The translations under genes were made by a program, and so were the position numbers. From NCBI RefSeq assembly GCF_001907235.1, contig NZ_MQVS01000002.1, forward strand, positions 248,001 through 312,000: 64,000 nt of DNA. The letters run 5' to 3'. Source of the DNA: Buchananella hordeovulneris. GTDB taxonomy: Bacteria; Actinomycetota; Actinomycetes; Actinomycetales; Actinomycetaceae. The notes beneath the pieces are model-generated. The model was not told the origin of the DNA. It saw only the letters and a list, made by a program, of their open reading frames with translations, and did not search any database. Of this stretch, positions 9,216 to 18,740 are shown one piece after another. Within the stretch, counting starts at the first letter, position 1; each line of letters begins with the position of its first letter.

Positions 9216-10769
9216 GTGAACGTCGACGCCGACGCACGCGACGAGCAGGCCACCTCGGCCGAGTCCCCCGTCGAGTCCCCTGCCGCGCCAGTTGCCCCCG
9301 TGACCGACGAGTCAGCAAGCCCCGTTCCGCCGACCGCGGACGCTGACCCCACCGAGGCTGGGCAGCCCGCCGATGCCACCGAGGCGCTTGCGGAAAGCTC
9401 TGCTGCCCCCGCCCCAGCGGACGGCCCAGTGCAGCAGCCAGAGGCCGACGCCAGCCCTTCGCCCGCCCAACTGCGCCCGCTGCGGCGCACCACCCCCGCC
9501 ATTCCGGCACATCTGGCGGAACAGCCCCTGGATATTGCCGCGGTGGTGCGTGCTTCCCAGTTCGGGCGAGTGGGAGACGACGGCACGGTGTACGTGCGGG
9601 AAAAGGGCGGCGAGCGGGCCATCGGCCAGTACCCCGAGGGCGTGCCAGCCGACGCATTGGAGCTCTACGTACGCCGCTACCTCGACATCGCAGCCCAGGT
9701 GGAGCTGTTCTCTGCCCGCTTGATGAATATCTCCGAGCGGGAGATTGATCAGACCCTGGCCTCGCTGACCGAAGCGCTGCAGGCACCCAAGGCGGTCGGT
9801 GACCTCGACTCGCTGCGAGACCGCCTGGAGCAATTGCGGCAAGCAGCGGAGGACCACAAGGTGGCCGAAAGGCAGCGGCGGGAGCAGGCCAAGGCTGAGG
9901 CCTTGGCGGTGCGCGCCTCCATTGTTGAGCGCGCTGAAGCAATCGCCGCCAAGGATCCCGCCAAGACGCAGTGGAAGCAGTCCGGGGAAGCCCTCCGCGC
10001 CCTGCTGGACGAGTGGAAGCAAGCGCAACGGTCCGGCCCCCGCATCCCCAAGGGGGAGGAAGACGCCTTGTGGAAGCGGTTTGCGGCTGCCCGCACTGCC
10101 TTTGATCGGCACCGCCGCCAGTACTTCTCCGAACTGGACAAGGCGCAGGCAGCGGCCAAGGCCCTGAAGGAAAAGCTGATTGCGCGGGCGGAAGAGCTGT
10201 CCACCTCCACCGAATGGCGGGAGACGTCAGCCAAGATGCGGGAGCTGATGGACGAGTGGAAGCGTGCCGGCCGGGCTTCCCGCCGGGAGGACGACGCCCT
10301 GTGGGCCCGTTTCCGGGCCGCGCAGCAGGCATTCTTCGACAACCGCAACTCCACCAACCGGGCGATCGATGCCGAGTATGCGGAGAACCTGGCGGTGAAG
10401 GAGGAGTTGCTCGCGCATGCCGAGGCGCTGCTGCCGATCACCGACCCCGACGCCGCGCGGGCTGCCCTCCGCCCGATCCAGGACGCCTGGGAAGAGGCCG
10501 GACGCGTGCCGCGTGAGCACAAGGCGCGCATCGAGGACCGCATGCGGGCTGTCGAGCGGGCCGTGGCCGAGGCAGAAAACGCTCGTTGGCGGGACACAGA
10601 CCCGGAGAAGAAGGCCCGGCGCGCCGGCCTGGTCGGGCAGTTGGAGGAGGCAATCGAGGCGCTAGAAGCCGAGCTCGCGCACGCCCGGGCGGCTGGCGAC
10701 AGCAAGGCCGTGGCGCAGGCTGAGGAGGCCTTGGCGGCCCGGCGTAGCTGGTTGGACCAAATTCGCTAA
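9216..10769 (+). CDS. DUF349 domain-containing protein
   Basis: 517 residues. An acidic Ala/Pro-rich N-terminus of about 90 residues precedes DUF349 helical repeats recognisable by recurring 'W K..G R....DD.LW.RF..A...F' units (for example RIPKGEEDALWKRFAAA, then ASRREDDALWARFRAA, and a more divergent third copy). The rest is strongly charged and predicted coiled coil. The family has no agreed biochemical function and is common beside relA/hisS in actinobacteria, as here. GTG start with AAGGAG about 8 bases upstream. A 14-bp hairpin follows the stop. Confidence 0.88.
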   Translation: MNVDADARDEQATSAESPVESPAAPVAPVTDESASPVPPTADADPTEAGQPADATEALAESSAAPAPADGPVQQPEADASPSPAQLRPLRRTTPAIPAHLAEQPLDIAAVVRASQFGRVGDDGTVYVREKGGERAIGQYPEGVPADALELYVRRYLDIAAQVELFSARLMNISEREIDQTLASLTEALQAPKAVGDLDSLRDRLEQLRQAAEDHKVAERQRREQAKAEALAVRASIVERAEAIAAKDPAKTQWKQSGEALRALLDEWKQAQRSGPRIPKGEEDALWKRFAAARTAFDRHRRQYFSELDKAQAAAKALKEKLIARAEELSTSTEWRETSAKMRELMDEWKRAGRASRREDDALWARFRAAQQAFFDNRNSTNRAIDAEYAENLAVKEELLAHAEALLPITDPDAARAALRPIQDAWEEAGRVPREHKARIEDRMRAVERAVAEAENARWRDTDPEKKARRAGLVGQLEEAIEALEAELAHARAAGDSKAVAQAEEALAARRSWLDQIR

Positions 10770-10779
10770 CGGTTAGCAG

Positions 10780-10811
10780 CGGGGGCGTTATCCACAGGGA
10801 TAGCGCCCCCG
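10780..10811 (+). terminator. Hairpin terminator after the DUF349 gene
   Basis: CGGGGGCGTTATCC (10780-10793) pairs with GGATAGCGCCCCCG (10798-10811), 14 bp with one G-T pair and a four-base loop. There is no long U-tract, which is usual for high-GC actinobacteria. The left arm and loop happen to spell TTATCCACA, a DnaA-box consensus. Confidence 0.75.
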
Positions 10812-10835
10812 TTGTGGTCTCTGTGAGCTGAGTCC

Positions 10836-11348
10836 ATGCACTTTGCTCCCCTCCTGCACGGTAGCGCCGCCCACGGTGCGATTCGCGACGGTGTGGCCAT
10901 CCCTATCGGCCCCCAACACGCCCTGCCGTTGGACCTCCTCGGCTCGGGCAGCATTCGCATGCAGGCTTTGCAGCAGCTAGTGGGCAACGCGGTCGCCGTC
11001 CTCGGCACCGCCGGGTGGGCACTAACTGGCTACGGCAGCCCCTTTCCACTCCACGTCCTTAGCAGCACCGATGGCAGACCACCGCAGGCATACCTGCATA
11101 AGTGGCGAGTGCCCACCAGTGGGATTATCCCGGGCCCGTACGGGCGCTGCACCACTCCCCTGCAGACGCTAGCCGACCTATGTGTGGCGGGGTTGGAGGC
11201 CACCTCCTGGGCCCGCGCCCTGGCTGTTAGCTGTGTGGCCGAGCAGGGACCCGCTGCCTGCCGCACGCAGGCCCGCCAGGCCCTGCGGGGTCGTCGCCCG
11301 GCCTACCTCGGCCTGCAGCGTCTCGACAGGCTGCTGGCGGAACTCTAA
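10836..11348 (+). CDS. Hypothetical protein with AbiEi-like C-terminal pattern
   Basis: 170 residues, no membrane segment. The layout resembles the effector part of AbiEi/DUF559-neighbour proteins: an N-terminal stretch about a 'LTGYGSP' position, a strand region PQAYLHKWRVP, and then TTPLQTLADLCVAGL, close to the 'TTPERTLVDLAR' signature of AbiEi antitoxin-like proteins. No partner toxin is adjacent and there is no N-terminal HTH, so if related it is an orphan or remnant. Its last four bases overlap the relA stop on the other strand. No clear ribosome site. Confidence 0.5.
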   Translation: MHFAPLLHGSAAHGAIRDGVAIPIGPQHALPLDLLGSGSIRMQALQQLVGNAVAVLGTAGWALTGYGSPFPLHVLSSTDGRPPQAYLHKWRVPTSGIIPGPYGRCTTPLQTLADLCVAGLEATSWARALAVSCVAEQGPAACRTQARQALRGRRPAYLGLQRLDRLLAEL

Positions 11349-13693
11349 CTCTCGTCGGCTTCCCGCCGCCCCGCGAAAGCGCGACGCACGTCGTAGACGC
11401 CGGGAACCTTGCGCATTACCTTCAGCACATGCTCCAGGTGGGACTGATCCCCGACCTCGAACGCCAGACGGCCGATGGCGATTTGATCGTCTTCGGCGGT
11501 GAAGGAGGCGCTCACTATGTCGACGCGGTTCTCCAGCAAGCTGCGGGTAATGTCGTTCAGCAGGCCCGCCCGGTCCAACGCTTCCACGACTACCTGCACA
11601 ATGAAGCCACCTGGGCGCTCCAAGTCCCACCGGGCCTGCACCAAACGCTCGGGTTGGTTGGCCAACGCCTCAATATTCTCGCAATCCGCGTGGTGGATGG
11701 ATATGCCGTTGCCCCGTGTAATGAAGCCGCAGATCGGATCACCGGGCGCCGGAGTACAGCATTGGGCGATCTTCGTCCACATTTCCCCCGGTTTCATGTT
11801 CTCGATGATGATGCCTGCCCCGGCTTTGGAACCGTGACGCTTACGGGGCCGCGGAACCGTCGCCTCGGCTAGGGTCTCTTCCGTGCCCGCATCACCACCC
11901 AGGATCGCCATCAGCTTGGTGGTGATCGACTCAGCGGAAACATGCGATTCGCCAATGGCTGCATACAGCCCCGACACGTCGGGATAGCCCATCTCCTGCG
12001 CAACCGCCAGGAGCGAGTGGTGGGTCATCAACCGCTGAATCGGCAAGTTCTGCCGCCGCAGCATCTTCGCGACCCTGTTCTTTCCCTCCTCGATGGCGTC
12101 TTCACGCCGTTCCTTGGTGAACCAGGATTTGATCTTCGAACGCGCCCGCGGGGAGGCCACGAACGCCAGCCAGTCCTCGTTGGGACCGGCGTCCTGGGCC
12201 TTAGAGGTAATGACCTCAACAGTGTCACCGTTATCCACCTGTGTGTCGAGGGACACTAGGCGGCCGTTTATCTTGGCCCCGACGGTGCGATGCCCCACCT
12301 CGGTATGCACCGCGTACGCAAAGTCCACGGGAGTGGATTGCCGCGGCAGGGCGATCACGTCACCTTGCGGTGTAAAGACATAGACCTCGTTGCCGCTCAT
12401 CTCGTATCGCAGCGAGTCCAGGAACTCGTTCGGGTCGCCGGTCTCCTGCTGCCATTCGAAGAGCCCTTTCAGCCACGTCATCTCCGACGCTCCAGGGGGG
12501 AGGTCCCCTGCCTTGCCGCTTTGTGTTCGCAGCGCCTCCCGCTTGGCTGCCGTCGGATTCGCCTTGTATTTCCAGTGCGCGGCAACGCCGTATTCGGCCC
12601 GCCGATGCATCTCGTGCGTCCGGATTTGGATTTCTACCGGTTTGCCCTCTGGCCCGATCACCGTCGTGTGCAATGATTGGTAGACCCCGTACTTCGGCAG
12701 GGCGATGTAGTCCTTGAATCGCCCCGTCACCGGCTTCCACGCTTCGTGCAGCTTGCCCAGTACGGCGTAACACTCCCCCACGGTATCGACCAAGACCCGC
12801 AGCGCCACCAAATCATAGATGTCATCGAACTCGCGGCCCCGCACCACCATCTTCTGATAGATCGAGTAATAGTGCTTCGGGCGGCCGGTCACCACGCCGG
12901 TGATACCGAGGGCGGTCAACTGCTCCTTAATCCGCGACGATAGCTGCTCCAGGTAGGCCTCCCGCTCTGGGGCCCGTCGCTTCACGAGATCTTCAATTTC
13001 CTCGTAGCGTCCTGGGTAGAGCTGTTTGAAGGATAGGTCCTCCAGCTCCCATTTGATGGCGTTCATCCCAAACCGGTGCGCCAGGGGGGCGTAAATTTCT
13101 AAAGTCTCTTCGGCCTTGGCTTTGGCCCGGCCCGCCTCCATGTACTTCCACGTCCGTGCATTGTGGAGCCGGTCCCCCAGTTTGATCATGAGGACCCGAA
13201 TGTCCTTGGCCATCGCGATGACCATCTTGCGCACCGTCTCGCCCTTGGCTGCCTGCCCGAACTCGACCTTGTCGAGCTTCGTCACCCCGTCTACCAGCAG
13301 TGCGATCTCGTCACCGAAATCCGTTCGCAACTGTTCCAGCGAGTAGTCCGTGTCCTCCACGGTGTCATGCAACAACGCGGCGGCAATCGTGATCGGAGTC
13401 AGCCCGATGCCCGCCAAAATCGTGGCCACCGCCACCGGGTGCGTGATATACGGTTCCCCGCTTTTCCGAAATTGCCCGCGGTGGGCTTTCTCCGCTACCT
13501 GATAGGCGCGCTCGATCAGCGCGAAGTCGATCGGGCTGCCATCACTGTGTTCCGCTACCGCGTTGGCGATAGGCACCAGGGCAGGCGTGGAGGCGACGGG
13601 CACCACCGACTTGGTTGAAGACCCTAGCCCGAATGTCTCCAACCAGCTCCGGCCCCGTCCACGATGCCGGGACATGTCACGCACATCAGCCAT
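11345..13693 (-). CDS. relA: Bifunctional (p)ppGpp synthetase/hydrolase
   Basis: Makes and degrades the stringent-response alarmone (p)ppGpp. 782 residues from the ATG at 13693. Domains in order: HD hydrolase (HDTVEDTDYSLEQL), synthetase (region around DIYDLVALRVLVDT and YQSLHTTVIGPEG), TGS (VYVFTPQGDVIALP), a helical/zinc-finger-like region, and a C-terminal ACT domain (VVEALDRAGLLNDITR). The HDxxED motif is intact, so both activities are expected. A longer frame reaches 13771, but the ATG at 13693 matches the family start. It has no ribosome site, and TACAAT sits six bases before it, suggesting leaderless translation. It is separated from apt by a strong hairpin. Confidence 0.95.
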   Translation of the reverse strand: MADVRDMSRHRGRGRSWLETFGLGSSTKSVVPVASTPALVPIANAVAEHSDGSPIDFALIERAYQVAEKAHRGQFRKSGEPYITHPVAVATILAGIGLTPITIAAALLHDTVEDTDYSLEQLRTDFGDEIALLVDGVTKLDKVEFGQAAKGETVRKMVIAMAKDIRVLMIKLGDRLHNARTWKYMEAGRAKAKAEETLEIYAPLAHRFGMNAIKWELEDLSFKQLYPGRYEEIEDLVKRRAPEREAYLEQLSSRIKEQLTALGITGVVTGRPKHYYSIYQKMVVRGREFDDIYDLVALRVLVDTVGECYAVLGKLHEAWKPVTGRFKDYIALPKYGVYQSLHTTVIGPEGKPVEIQIRTHEMHRRAEYGVAAHWKYKANPTAAKREALRTQSGKAGDLPPGASEMTWLKGLFEWQQETGDPNEFLDSLRYEMSGNEVYVFTPQGDVIALPRQSTPVDFAYAVHTEVGHRTVGAKINGRLVSLDTQVDNGDTVEVITSKAQDAGPNEDWLAFVASPRARSKIKSWFTKERREDAIEEGKNRVAKMLRRQNLPIQRLMTHHSLLAVAQEMGYPDVSGLYAAIGESHVSAESITTKLMAILGGDAGTEETLAEATVPRPRKRHGSKAGAGIIIENMKPGEMWTKIAQCCTPAPGDPICGFITRGNGISIHHADCENIEALANQPERLVQARWDLERPGGFIVQVVVEALDRAGLLNDITRSLLENRVDIVSASFTAEDDQIAIGRLAFEVGDQSHLEHVLKVMRKVPGVYDVRRAFAGRREADES

Positions 13694-13699
13694 TTTCGA

Positions 13700-13705
13700 A
13701 TTGTA
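13700..13705 (-). promoter_or_regulatory. Candidate -10 element of a leaderless relA promoter
   Basis: On the minus strand TACAAT is followed by six bases and then the relA ATG, so transcription would begin at or beside the A of the start codon. No Shine-Dalgarno motif is present between. A -35 element is weak (GTCAAG, 18 bp upstream). Confidence 0.5.
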
Positions 13706-13754
13706 GCGCTGCCAAGCGCACCTCTTGACGCAGTTTTGCGCAGCGAACACGGAA

Positions 13755-13784
13755 GGCGGGGCCGCGCTCACGCGCGGCCCCGCC
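13755..13784 (-). terminator. Hairpin terminator after apt
   Basis: GGCGGGGCCGCG (13755-13766) pairs perfectly with CGCGGCCCCGCC (13773-13784) around six bases. It lies just after the apt stop and ahead of the relA promoter, ending the long secDF-apt transcript. Confidence 0.75.
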
Positions 13785-13795
13785 TCGCTGTCAGC

Positions 13796-14347
13796 TCAGA
13801 ACTGGACGATCGACTGCACGTCGTAACCGGTGAGCTTGCTACGGCCCTCCAACTCCAACAATTCCAACAGCACCAACACCCCGGCAACCACCCCGCCGGC
13901 CTGCTCCACCAGCTCGATGGCCGCTCGGGCAGTGCCACCGGTGGCCAGGACATCGTCAATGATCAGCACGCGGTCCCCGGGTGCCACAGTCTCCGGCCGC
14001 AACTCAACCTTCGCCGTACCGTACTCCAGCGAATATTCCACCCCGATTACGGGTCCCGGCAGCTTGCCCGCCTTGCGCACGGTCAGCATGCCGACCTCCA
14101 GGGTGGTGGCCAGCGGAGCGGCCAAAATGAAACCGCGCGACTCCAGGCCCGCCACCGCATCGACGTCGTCGCCCACCAGGCGGGCCAACAACGTAATCAG
14201 GCGCCGGAAGGCCGGGCCGTCGGCCAGCAGTGGCGTGATATCCCGGAACAGCACCCCCGGCTCGGGAAAGTCTGGAATCTCTCGCAGGTGGGATTGAACC
14301 AGCTCGGCCAGCTCGGCGCGCACCTTCGGGCGAATCATCAGGCTCAT
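13796..14347 (-). CDS. apt: Adenine phosphoribosyltransferase
   Basis: Salvages adenine to AMP using PRPP. 183 residues. The PRPP-binding motif VLIIDDVLATGGTA is intact, preceded by the family's conserved FRDITPLL near residue 35 and LESRGFILAAPLA. The ATG at 14347 overlaps the secF stop (ATGA); the frame extends upstream inside secF, but the family start and coupling favour this one. Between secF and relA, as in many actinobacteria, linking purine salvage with (p)ppGpp metabolism. A terminator hairpin follows. Confidence 0.96.
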   Translation of the reverse strand: MSLMIRPKVRAELAELVQSHLREIPDFPEPGVLFRDITPLLADGPAFRRLITLLARLVGDDVDAVAGLESRGFILAAPLATTLEVGMLTVRKAGKLPGPVIGVEYSLEYGTAKVELRPETVAPGDRVLIIDDVLATGGTARAAIELVEQAGGVVAGVLVLLELLELEGRSKLTGYDVQSIVQF

Positions 14348-15555
14348 CGGTTCCTCCGCTTTCGTTTCTTCGGCTGGGCTGCCTGCCCCCGGTGTCCGCC
14401 GGGTACCGCCGGGGCGGGGGTGGGGGCAGTCTCTGTCTCGTCTCGTCGGGGGCGCGACCGCACCGGACCCCAAAGGTCCTCCGGCTCACTTTCCACAGTC
14501 ACGTCGCGCTTGCGCTCGCGCTTAACGGGGCGGACATCGTCGCGTGGCACCGCGGTGGCATGCACCGGCTGCGGCTGCCGCGAACCACGAGACCTCCACA
14601 CTGCCTCACTGTGGCTGCGCACCGGACCCCGCCGCCATTCCTCCAGCGCCACCAGCACCGGCGAGGCAATAAAGATCGACGAGAAGGTCCCCACGATCAT
14701 GCCCACGAAGAGCGCCAAGGCGATATCGGTTAACGTCCCGCTGCCCAACAGCAGGATGCCTAGGAACAGAATCGAGGCCACCGGCAAGACGGCGACGATC
14801 GAAGTGTTGATCGACCGCACCATGGTCTGATTGGCGGCGAGGTTGACCAGTTCCCCGTAGGTGTGTTGCTGCTGCCCCGCATATCCCCGGGTGTTCTCCC
14901 GGACTTTGTCGAAAACCACCACCGTGTCGTAGAGCGAGTAGCCGAGGATGGTTAGGAAGCCAATTACGGTGGCCGGGGTAACCTCTACGCGCGTTAGCGC
15001 AAAAACTCCCATGGTGATGAGAATGTCGTGCAGCAGCGCGAAAAGTGCCGCCACAGACATTGTCCACCGGCGGAAGTAGACGGCCATGACTAGTCCGACC
15101 AAGACCAGGAAGGCAATCAGCCCCTGCAGGGCTTTGGCCGACACTTCCTTTCCCCACGATGGCCCCACGAAGCTGGAGGCTACCTGGCTTTCTTCCACCT
15201 GGTAGGCCTTGGCTAGTTCTTGCCGCACCTGCCGGGTCTGCGCATCACTGAGGGTGGAGCTTTGGATCCGCAGCGAGTCCTGCCCCACATTGGACACCCG
15301 GGCTCCCTCCGCTTTACCGACGGCACCGAGCACGTCGTAGGCGGCAGATTGGCTGGTGTTGCTCGCCCCCGAGACGGTGAACTGGGAGCCCCCACGGAAC
15401 TCGATACCGAGGCTGAAGCCGAGGACGGCGATGACCAAGGCCATAGCAGTCATGAGGGCCAGGCCGATGCCCATATACCAACGGCGATTGCCAACTATCT
15501 GGTAGGTCCGCTCCCCGCGGTATAGCTCGTTACCCCACTGCTCATAAGAAAACAT
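14344..15555 (-). CDS. secF: Protein translocase subunit SecF
   Basis: Membrane partner of SecD in the SecYEG-associated complex that uses proton motive force to complete protein export. 403 residues: one N-terminal membrane helix, a first extracytoplasmic domain opening with GIEFRGGSQFTVS, then five helices, with the conserved GYSLYDTVVVFDKVREN and the RSINTS segment. The C-terminal ~90 residues are a basic, Arg/Pro-rich cytoplasmic tail not needed for the family fold. Start overlaps the secD stop as TAATG. Confidence 0.96.
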   Translation of the reverse strand: MFSYEQWGNELYRGERTYQIVGNRRWYMGIGLALMTAMALVIAVLGFSLGIEFRGGSQFTVSGASNTSQSAAYDVLGAVGKAEGARVSNVGQDSLRIQSSTLSDAQTRQVRQELAKAYQVEESQVASSFVGPSWGKEVSAKALQGLIAFLVLVGLVMAVYFRRWTMSVAALFALLHDILITMGVFALTRVEVTPATVIGFLTILGYSLYDTVVVFDKVRENTRGYAGQQQHTYGELVNLAANQTMVRSINTSIVAVLPVASILFLGILLLGSGTLTDIALALFVGMIVGTFSSIFIASPVLVALEEWRRGPVRSHSEAVWRSRGSRQPQPVHATAVPRDDVRPVKRERKRDVTVESEPEDLWGPVRSRPRRDETETAPTPAPAVPGGHRGQAAQPKKRKRRNR

Positions 15556-17270
15556 TACTCCGCCTCCTTCTCGGCTGCCGCGGCTTCTGCTTGCGCCTTG
15601 CGACGCGCAATCCCGGGGCTGCGGGTTGTTCCCCGCCCCGTGTAAACCGGGGCTTTGCTGCCCAGCAGTTTCGGGTTAATACCGGACAACCGGTGGCCGG
15701 ACCGGAAGAAGTCAAACTTCATGAACAGTGTCATCAGCGGGTGAGTGAACCCAAAGACGACCAGCAGGTCGATGAAGGTGGTCAGCCCAAGTGTGAAGGC
15801 AAAGCCTCGCACTCCCCCAACGGCCAGCACGTACAGCACACTGGCGGCAATGATGTTGATGAAGTCCGAAATAACAATCGTTCGTTTGGCCCGCTTCCAG
15901 GCCACGTTCACGGCCTGCGGAATGTCGTAGCCGTCGCGAATCTCGTCGCGGATGCGTTCGAAGTACACGATGAAGGAGTCCGCTGTCACCCCGACCGCCA
16001 CGATCAGCCCCGCCACGCCCGGCAGCGACAGGCGGTAACCCAGCAGCCAGGAGAACAACGTGATCAGCAAATAGGTCAGGACGGCGGCGGCCACCAGCGA
16101 ACCCGTGGCCACGATTGCCAGGCCCCGGTATTGCAGCAGCAGGTAGAGCACCACAAGCCCTAAGCCGACCAGGCCGAAGAGGATCGACTTAGACAGCTGC
16201 TCCGAGCCGAGGGTGGCCGAAATCTGCTCCTCGGACTGGACCTCAAAGTTCAGGGGCAGCGCGCCGAAGTTCAGCTGGTTGGCGAGGGTGGCCGCACTCT
16301 GGGCGGTGAAGTTGCCGGAGATGGAGGCCTGGCCGCTGGGAATGACATCATTCATGGACGGCGCGGAGATAACCAGGCCGTCTAGCACGATGCCGAAACG
16401 GTTACGTACCGGGTCTGAAGCCCGCAGCTGCACGAGCCGCTGACTGATGGCGAGGAACTGGTCGGTCCCCTCGGAGTCGAACTCCAGCCCCACCTGCCAC
16501 TCGCCATTGGGGTTGCCGAGATTGTCTTGCCCCATCCCCGAGGAGGCGCTTTGGATGCGCACCCCCTCGATCTCGACCGGGCCGAGGATGTACTTTTCGC
16601 GTCCGTCCACCGCGCAGGTGGCCAAGGCACGTTGCGGATCGGCGTCCCCGAAACCCTTCAGATTAGCCACCTGGGTGCAGTCCAGTGCCGCGAAATCCGC
16701 TGCCACCTTGTCGGTAATCCACGCCGGGTCGGAAGGATCGGTCGGTTTGGCTGTCGGCTCGTCAGACAGCTCGGTCGGGGCAGGTGACGGACTCGGCGTG
16801 GCCGTCGCACTTGGGCCGCCGGCCCCGGGGGCCGCTTGCGCTTGCGGGGCGCCGATGGCCAGCACGGGGCGGAAAGTCAGGACAGCCGATGTCCGGACCA
16901 GGTCCAAGGTTTCCTGGCTGGGAGTGCCTGCCAGCGCTACCACAACGTTGGAGCCCCCCTGGCTGGTGATTTCAGCCTCACTGACACCGGAGGCGTCCAC
17001 CCGTTTGCGGATGACGCTAATGGCCTGCTCGACGTCGGATTCCGTAACCGCAGAACCGTCCGTCGACTTGGGGGTGAGGATCAGCTGCGTGCCGCCCTGC
17101 AGGTCGAGGGCGAGGTCCGGGGTGAAGTCGGCGTCGGAACGCCACTTGCCGACGCCGAGGATGCCTGCCAGGGCCAGCAAGGTGATGCAAAAAAGCACCA
17201 AGGCGCGCCCTGGGCGCGGCTCGGGGCGGGATGGGCGCACGGCGCCTGCCCGCGAAGATGTGTTGGGCAT
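15555..17270 (-). CDS. secD: Protein translocase subunit SecD
   Basis: 571 residues. An N-terminal membrane helix (LVLFCITLLALAGILGVGKW) precedes the DLQGGTQLILTP motif, the large extracytoplasmic P1 domain, and six C-terminal membrane helices with the conserved GVTADSFIVYFERIRDE. P1 carries a Pro/Ser/Thr-rich insertion (about residues 150-190), common in actinobacteria. Acts with SecF and YajC, encoded on either side, in post-translational export across the cytoplasmic membrane. The C-terminal tail is basic and Ala/Glu-rich. Confidence 0.96.
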   Translation of the reverse strand: MPNTSSRAGAVRPSRPEPRPGRALVLFCITLLALAGILGVGKWRSDADFTPDLALDLQGGTQLILTPKSTDGSAVTESDVEQAISVIRKRVDASGVSEAEITSQGGSNVVVALAGTPSQETLDLVRTSAVLTFRPVLAIGAPQAQAAPGAGGPSATATPSPSPAPTELSDEPTAKPTDPSDPAWITDKVAADFAALDCTQVANLKGFGDADPQRALATCAVDGREKYILGPVEIEGVRIQSASSGMGQDNLGNPNGEWQVGLEFDSEGTDQFLAISQRLVQLRASDPVRNRFGIVLDGLVISAPSMNDVIPSGQASISGNFTAQSAATLANQLNFGALPLNFEVQSEEQISATLGSEQLSKSILFGLVGLGLVVLYLLLQYRGLAIVATGSLVAAAVLTYLLITLFSWLLGYRLSLPGVAGLIVAVGVTADSFIVYFERIRDEIRDGYDIPQAVNVAWKRAKRTIVISDFINIIAASVLYVLAVGGVRGFAFTLGLTTFIDLLVVFGFTHPLMTLFMKFDFFRSGHRLSGINPKLLGSKAPVYTGRGTTRSPGIARRKAQAEAAAAEKEAE

Positions 17271-17294
17271 GAGATGCGATTCTGGTTTGAGGGA

Positions 17295-17654
17295 TTAGGG
17301 TTGACGCTCGTCGTTCGACTCGGAGGTCTCGGGCGTATCGTCGAGCGCGGCCTGCTCGTCGGTCGCCGCCTCAGCCTCCTCGTCGAGCAGCGCATTGGCG
17401 AACGGCGGATTCTGCACTCGGTCTATCGCCCGGCGGGACCACAAAGTTTCGTCCCCCGAAGGCGACTCAAGCGTGACCGTTTTGCCGTCAATTTCCACGA
17501 GTTTGCCGTAGAAACCGGACATTGTCATCACCCACACACCGGGGGTCAACGACGCGTCCAGTTCCGCCTGGCGCCGCGCCTGACTTCTCTTGCCGAAGAT
17601 CGACAAAAGCAGTAGCGGCAACAGCATCACCAACAAGAGTAGGAGCGGATCCAA
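17295..17654 (-). CDS. yajC: Preprotein translocase subunit YajC
   Basis: Small accessory protein of the SecDF complex: one N-terminal membrane helix (PLLLLLVMLLPLLLLSIF), then the conserved cytoplasmic part with LTPGVWVMTMSGFYGKLVEIDGK cut short here in quotation terms (SGFYGKLVEIDG), and an acidic tail. I choose the TTG at 17654 because GGGAG lies six bases upstream and the protein then starts just before the helix, as in the family. The longer frame begins with a GTG at 17693 without a clear ribosome site. 119 residues. Directly upstream of secD. Confidence 0.88.
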   Translation of the reverse strand: MDPLLLLLVMLLPLLLLSIFGKRSQARRQAELDASLTPGVWVMTMSGFYGKLVEIDGKTVTLESPSGDETLWSRRAIDRVQNPPFANALLDEEAEAATDEQAALDDTPETSESNDERQP

Positions 17655-17702
17655 AATGTTCTCCCTAGTGGTCGTGGCGCCCCGGGTGGGCACCGGACCA
17701 GT

Positions 17703-18740
17703 CTAGTTCAAGTCCAGTTGCGGCCAGGCTCCCGGACTGGTGGGCGGCGCGGCGAGGCCGAGGTGCCGGTAGGCGGCAGCGGTGGCCGTGCGACCGCGCG
17801 GGGTGCGCACGATCAGCCCTTCGCGCACTAAGTAGGGTTCGGCCACAGTCTCCACGGTCTCCGGTTCCTCGCCGACGCTGACCGCCAGGGTGGTAAGGCC
17901 CACCGGGGTGCCCGCAAACCGGGTGCACAGGGCGTGCAGTACCGCCCGGTCCAGCCGGTCCAGCCCGAGGGTGTCGACCTCGAAAAGTTCGAGCGCCCCC
18001 AGGGTAGCGGGCAGGTCGCAGACGCCGGTGCCGTGTATCTGCGCAAAATCGACCACCCGCCGCAGCAGCCGGTTCGTCACGCGCGGGGTGCCGCGGGAGC
18101 GCTTTGCTAGCTCAGCGGCGGCGTCCGCCGTCAGGCTGACCCCGAGTAGTCGGGCGGAGCGGGCCAGGACCTGGGTCAGTTCTGCCGGCGAGTAGTAATC
18201 CAGGTGCCCGGTGAATCCGAAGCGGTCCCGCAAAGGCGCGGGCAACAGCCCGGCCCGGGTGGTGGCGCCCACCGCCGTGAACGGTGGCAGCGTCAGCGGG
18301 ATTGAGGTGGCCCCCGGACCTTTGCCAACCACCACATCCACCCGCCGATCCTCCATCGCCAGGTACAGCATCTCCTCAGCGGTCCGGGCCAGCCGGTGAA
18401 TCTCGTCGATGAAGAGGACGTCGTTTTCCTGGAGGGCGGACAAGATGGCGGCGAGGTCGCCCGCGTGGGCGATGGCCGGTCCAGAAGTTAACCTGAGTGC
18501 GCCGCCGGTTTCGGCCGCCACGATCATCGCCAACGTGGTCTTGCCCAAGCCGGGCGGACCGGAGAGCAGGACGTGGTCTGGGCTAGCCCCGCGGGCGCGC
18601 GCAGCGGCCAGCACCAACCCGAGTTGGCGGCGCACCGTCTCCTGCCCGACAAATTCGTCCAGGCGCTTGGGCCGCAGGGCCGCCTCGGCGGCCCGTTCTA
18701 ATTCGTCGGCGTCGGGCGCCACCACCCGAAACTCATCCAC
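17703..18740 (-). CDS. ruvB: Holliday junction branch migration helicase RuvB
   Basis: AAA+ motor that drives branch migration with RuvA during recombinational repair. Walker [12 protein letters not shown], Walker [10 protein letters not shown], sensor 1 GATTRAG, the arginine-finger area PLRDRFGF, and a winged-helix C-terminal domain ([16 protein letters not shown]). 345 residues from the GTG at 18740, which has GGGGAG eight bases upstream; a GTG at 18749 is possible but abuts the same GGGGA. The start lies inside the end of ruvA, so the two are translated together. Confidence 0.95.
   Translation of the reverse strand: MDEFRVVAPDADELERAAEAALRPKRLDEFVGQETVRRQLGLVLAAARARGASPDHVLLSGPPGLGKTTLAMIVAAETGGALRLTSGPAIAHAGDLAAILSALQENDVLFIDEIHRLARTAEEMLYLAMEDRRVDVVVGKGPGATSIPLTLPPFTAVGATTRAGLLPAPLRDRFGFTGHLDYYSPAELTQVLARSARLLGVSLTADAAAELAKRSRGTPRVTNRLLRRVVDFAQIHGTGVCDLPATLGALELFEVDTLGLDRLDRAVLHALCTRFAGTPVGLTTLAVSVGEEPETVETVAEPYLVREGLIVRTPRGRTATAAAYRHLGLAAPPTSPGAWPQLDLN

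Noticed and set aside
10788-10796. Perfect DnaA-box consensus TTATCCACA
   Set aside because: A single box inside a terminator hairpin, with no cluster, AT-rich unwinding region or origin genes nearby; most likely chance.
13664-14830. Plus-strand frame of 388 residues across apt and secF
   Set aside because: Antisense to two certain genes, low-complexity His/Arg/Gln-rich translation, no motif.
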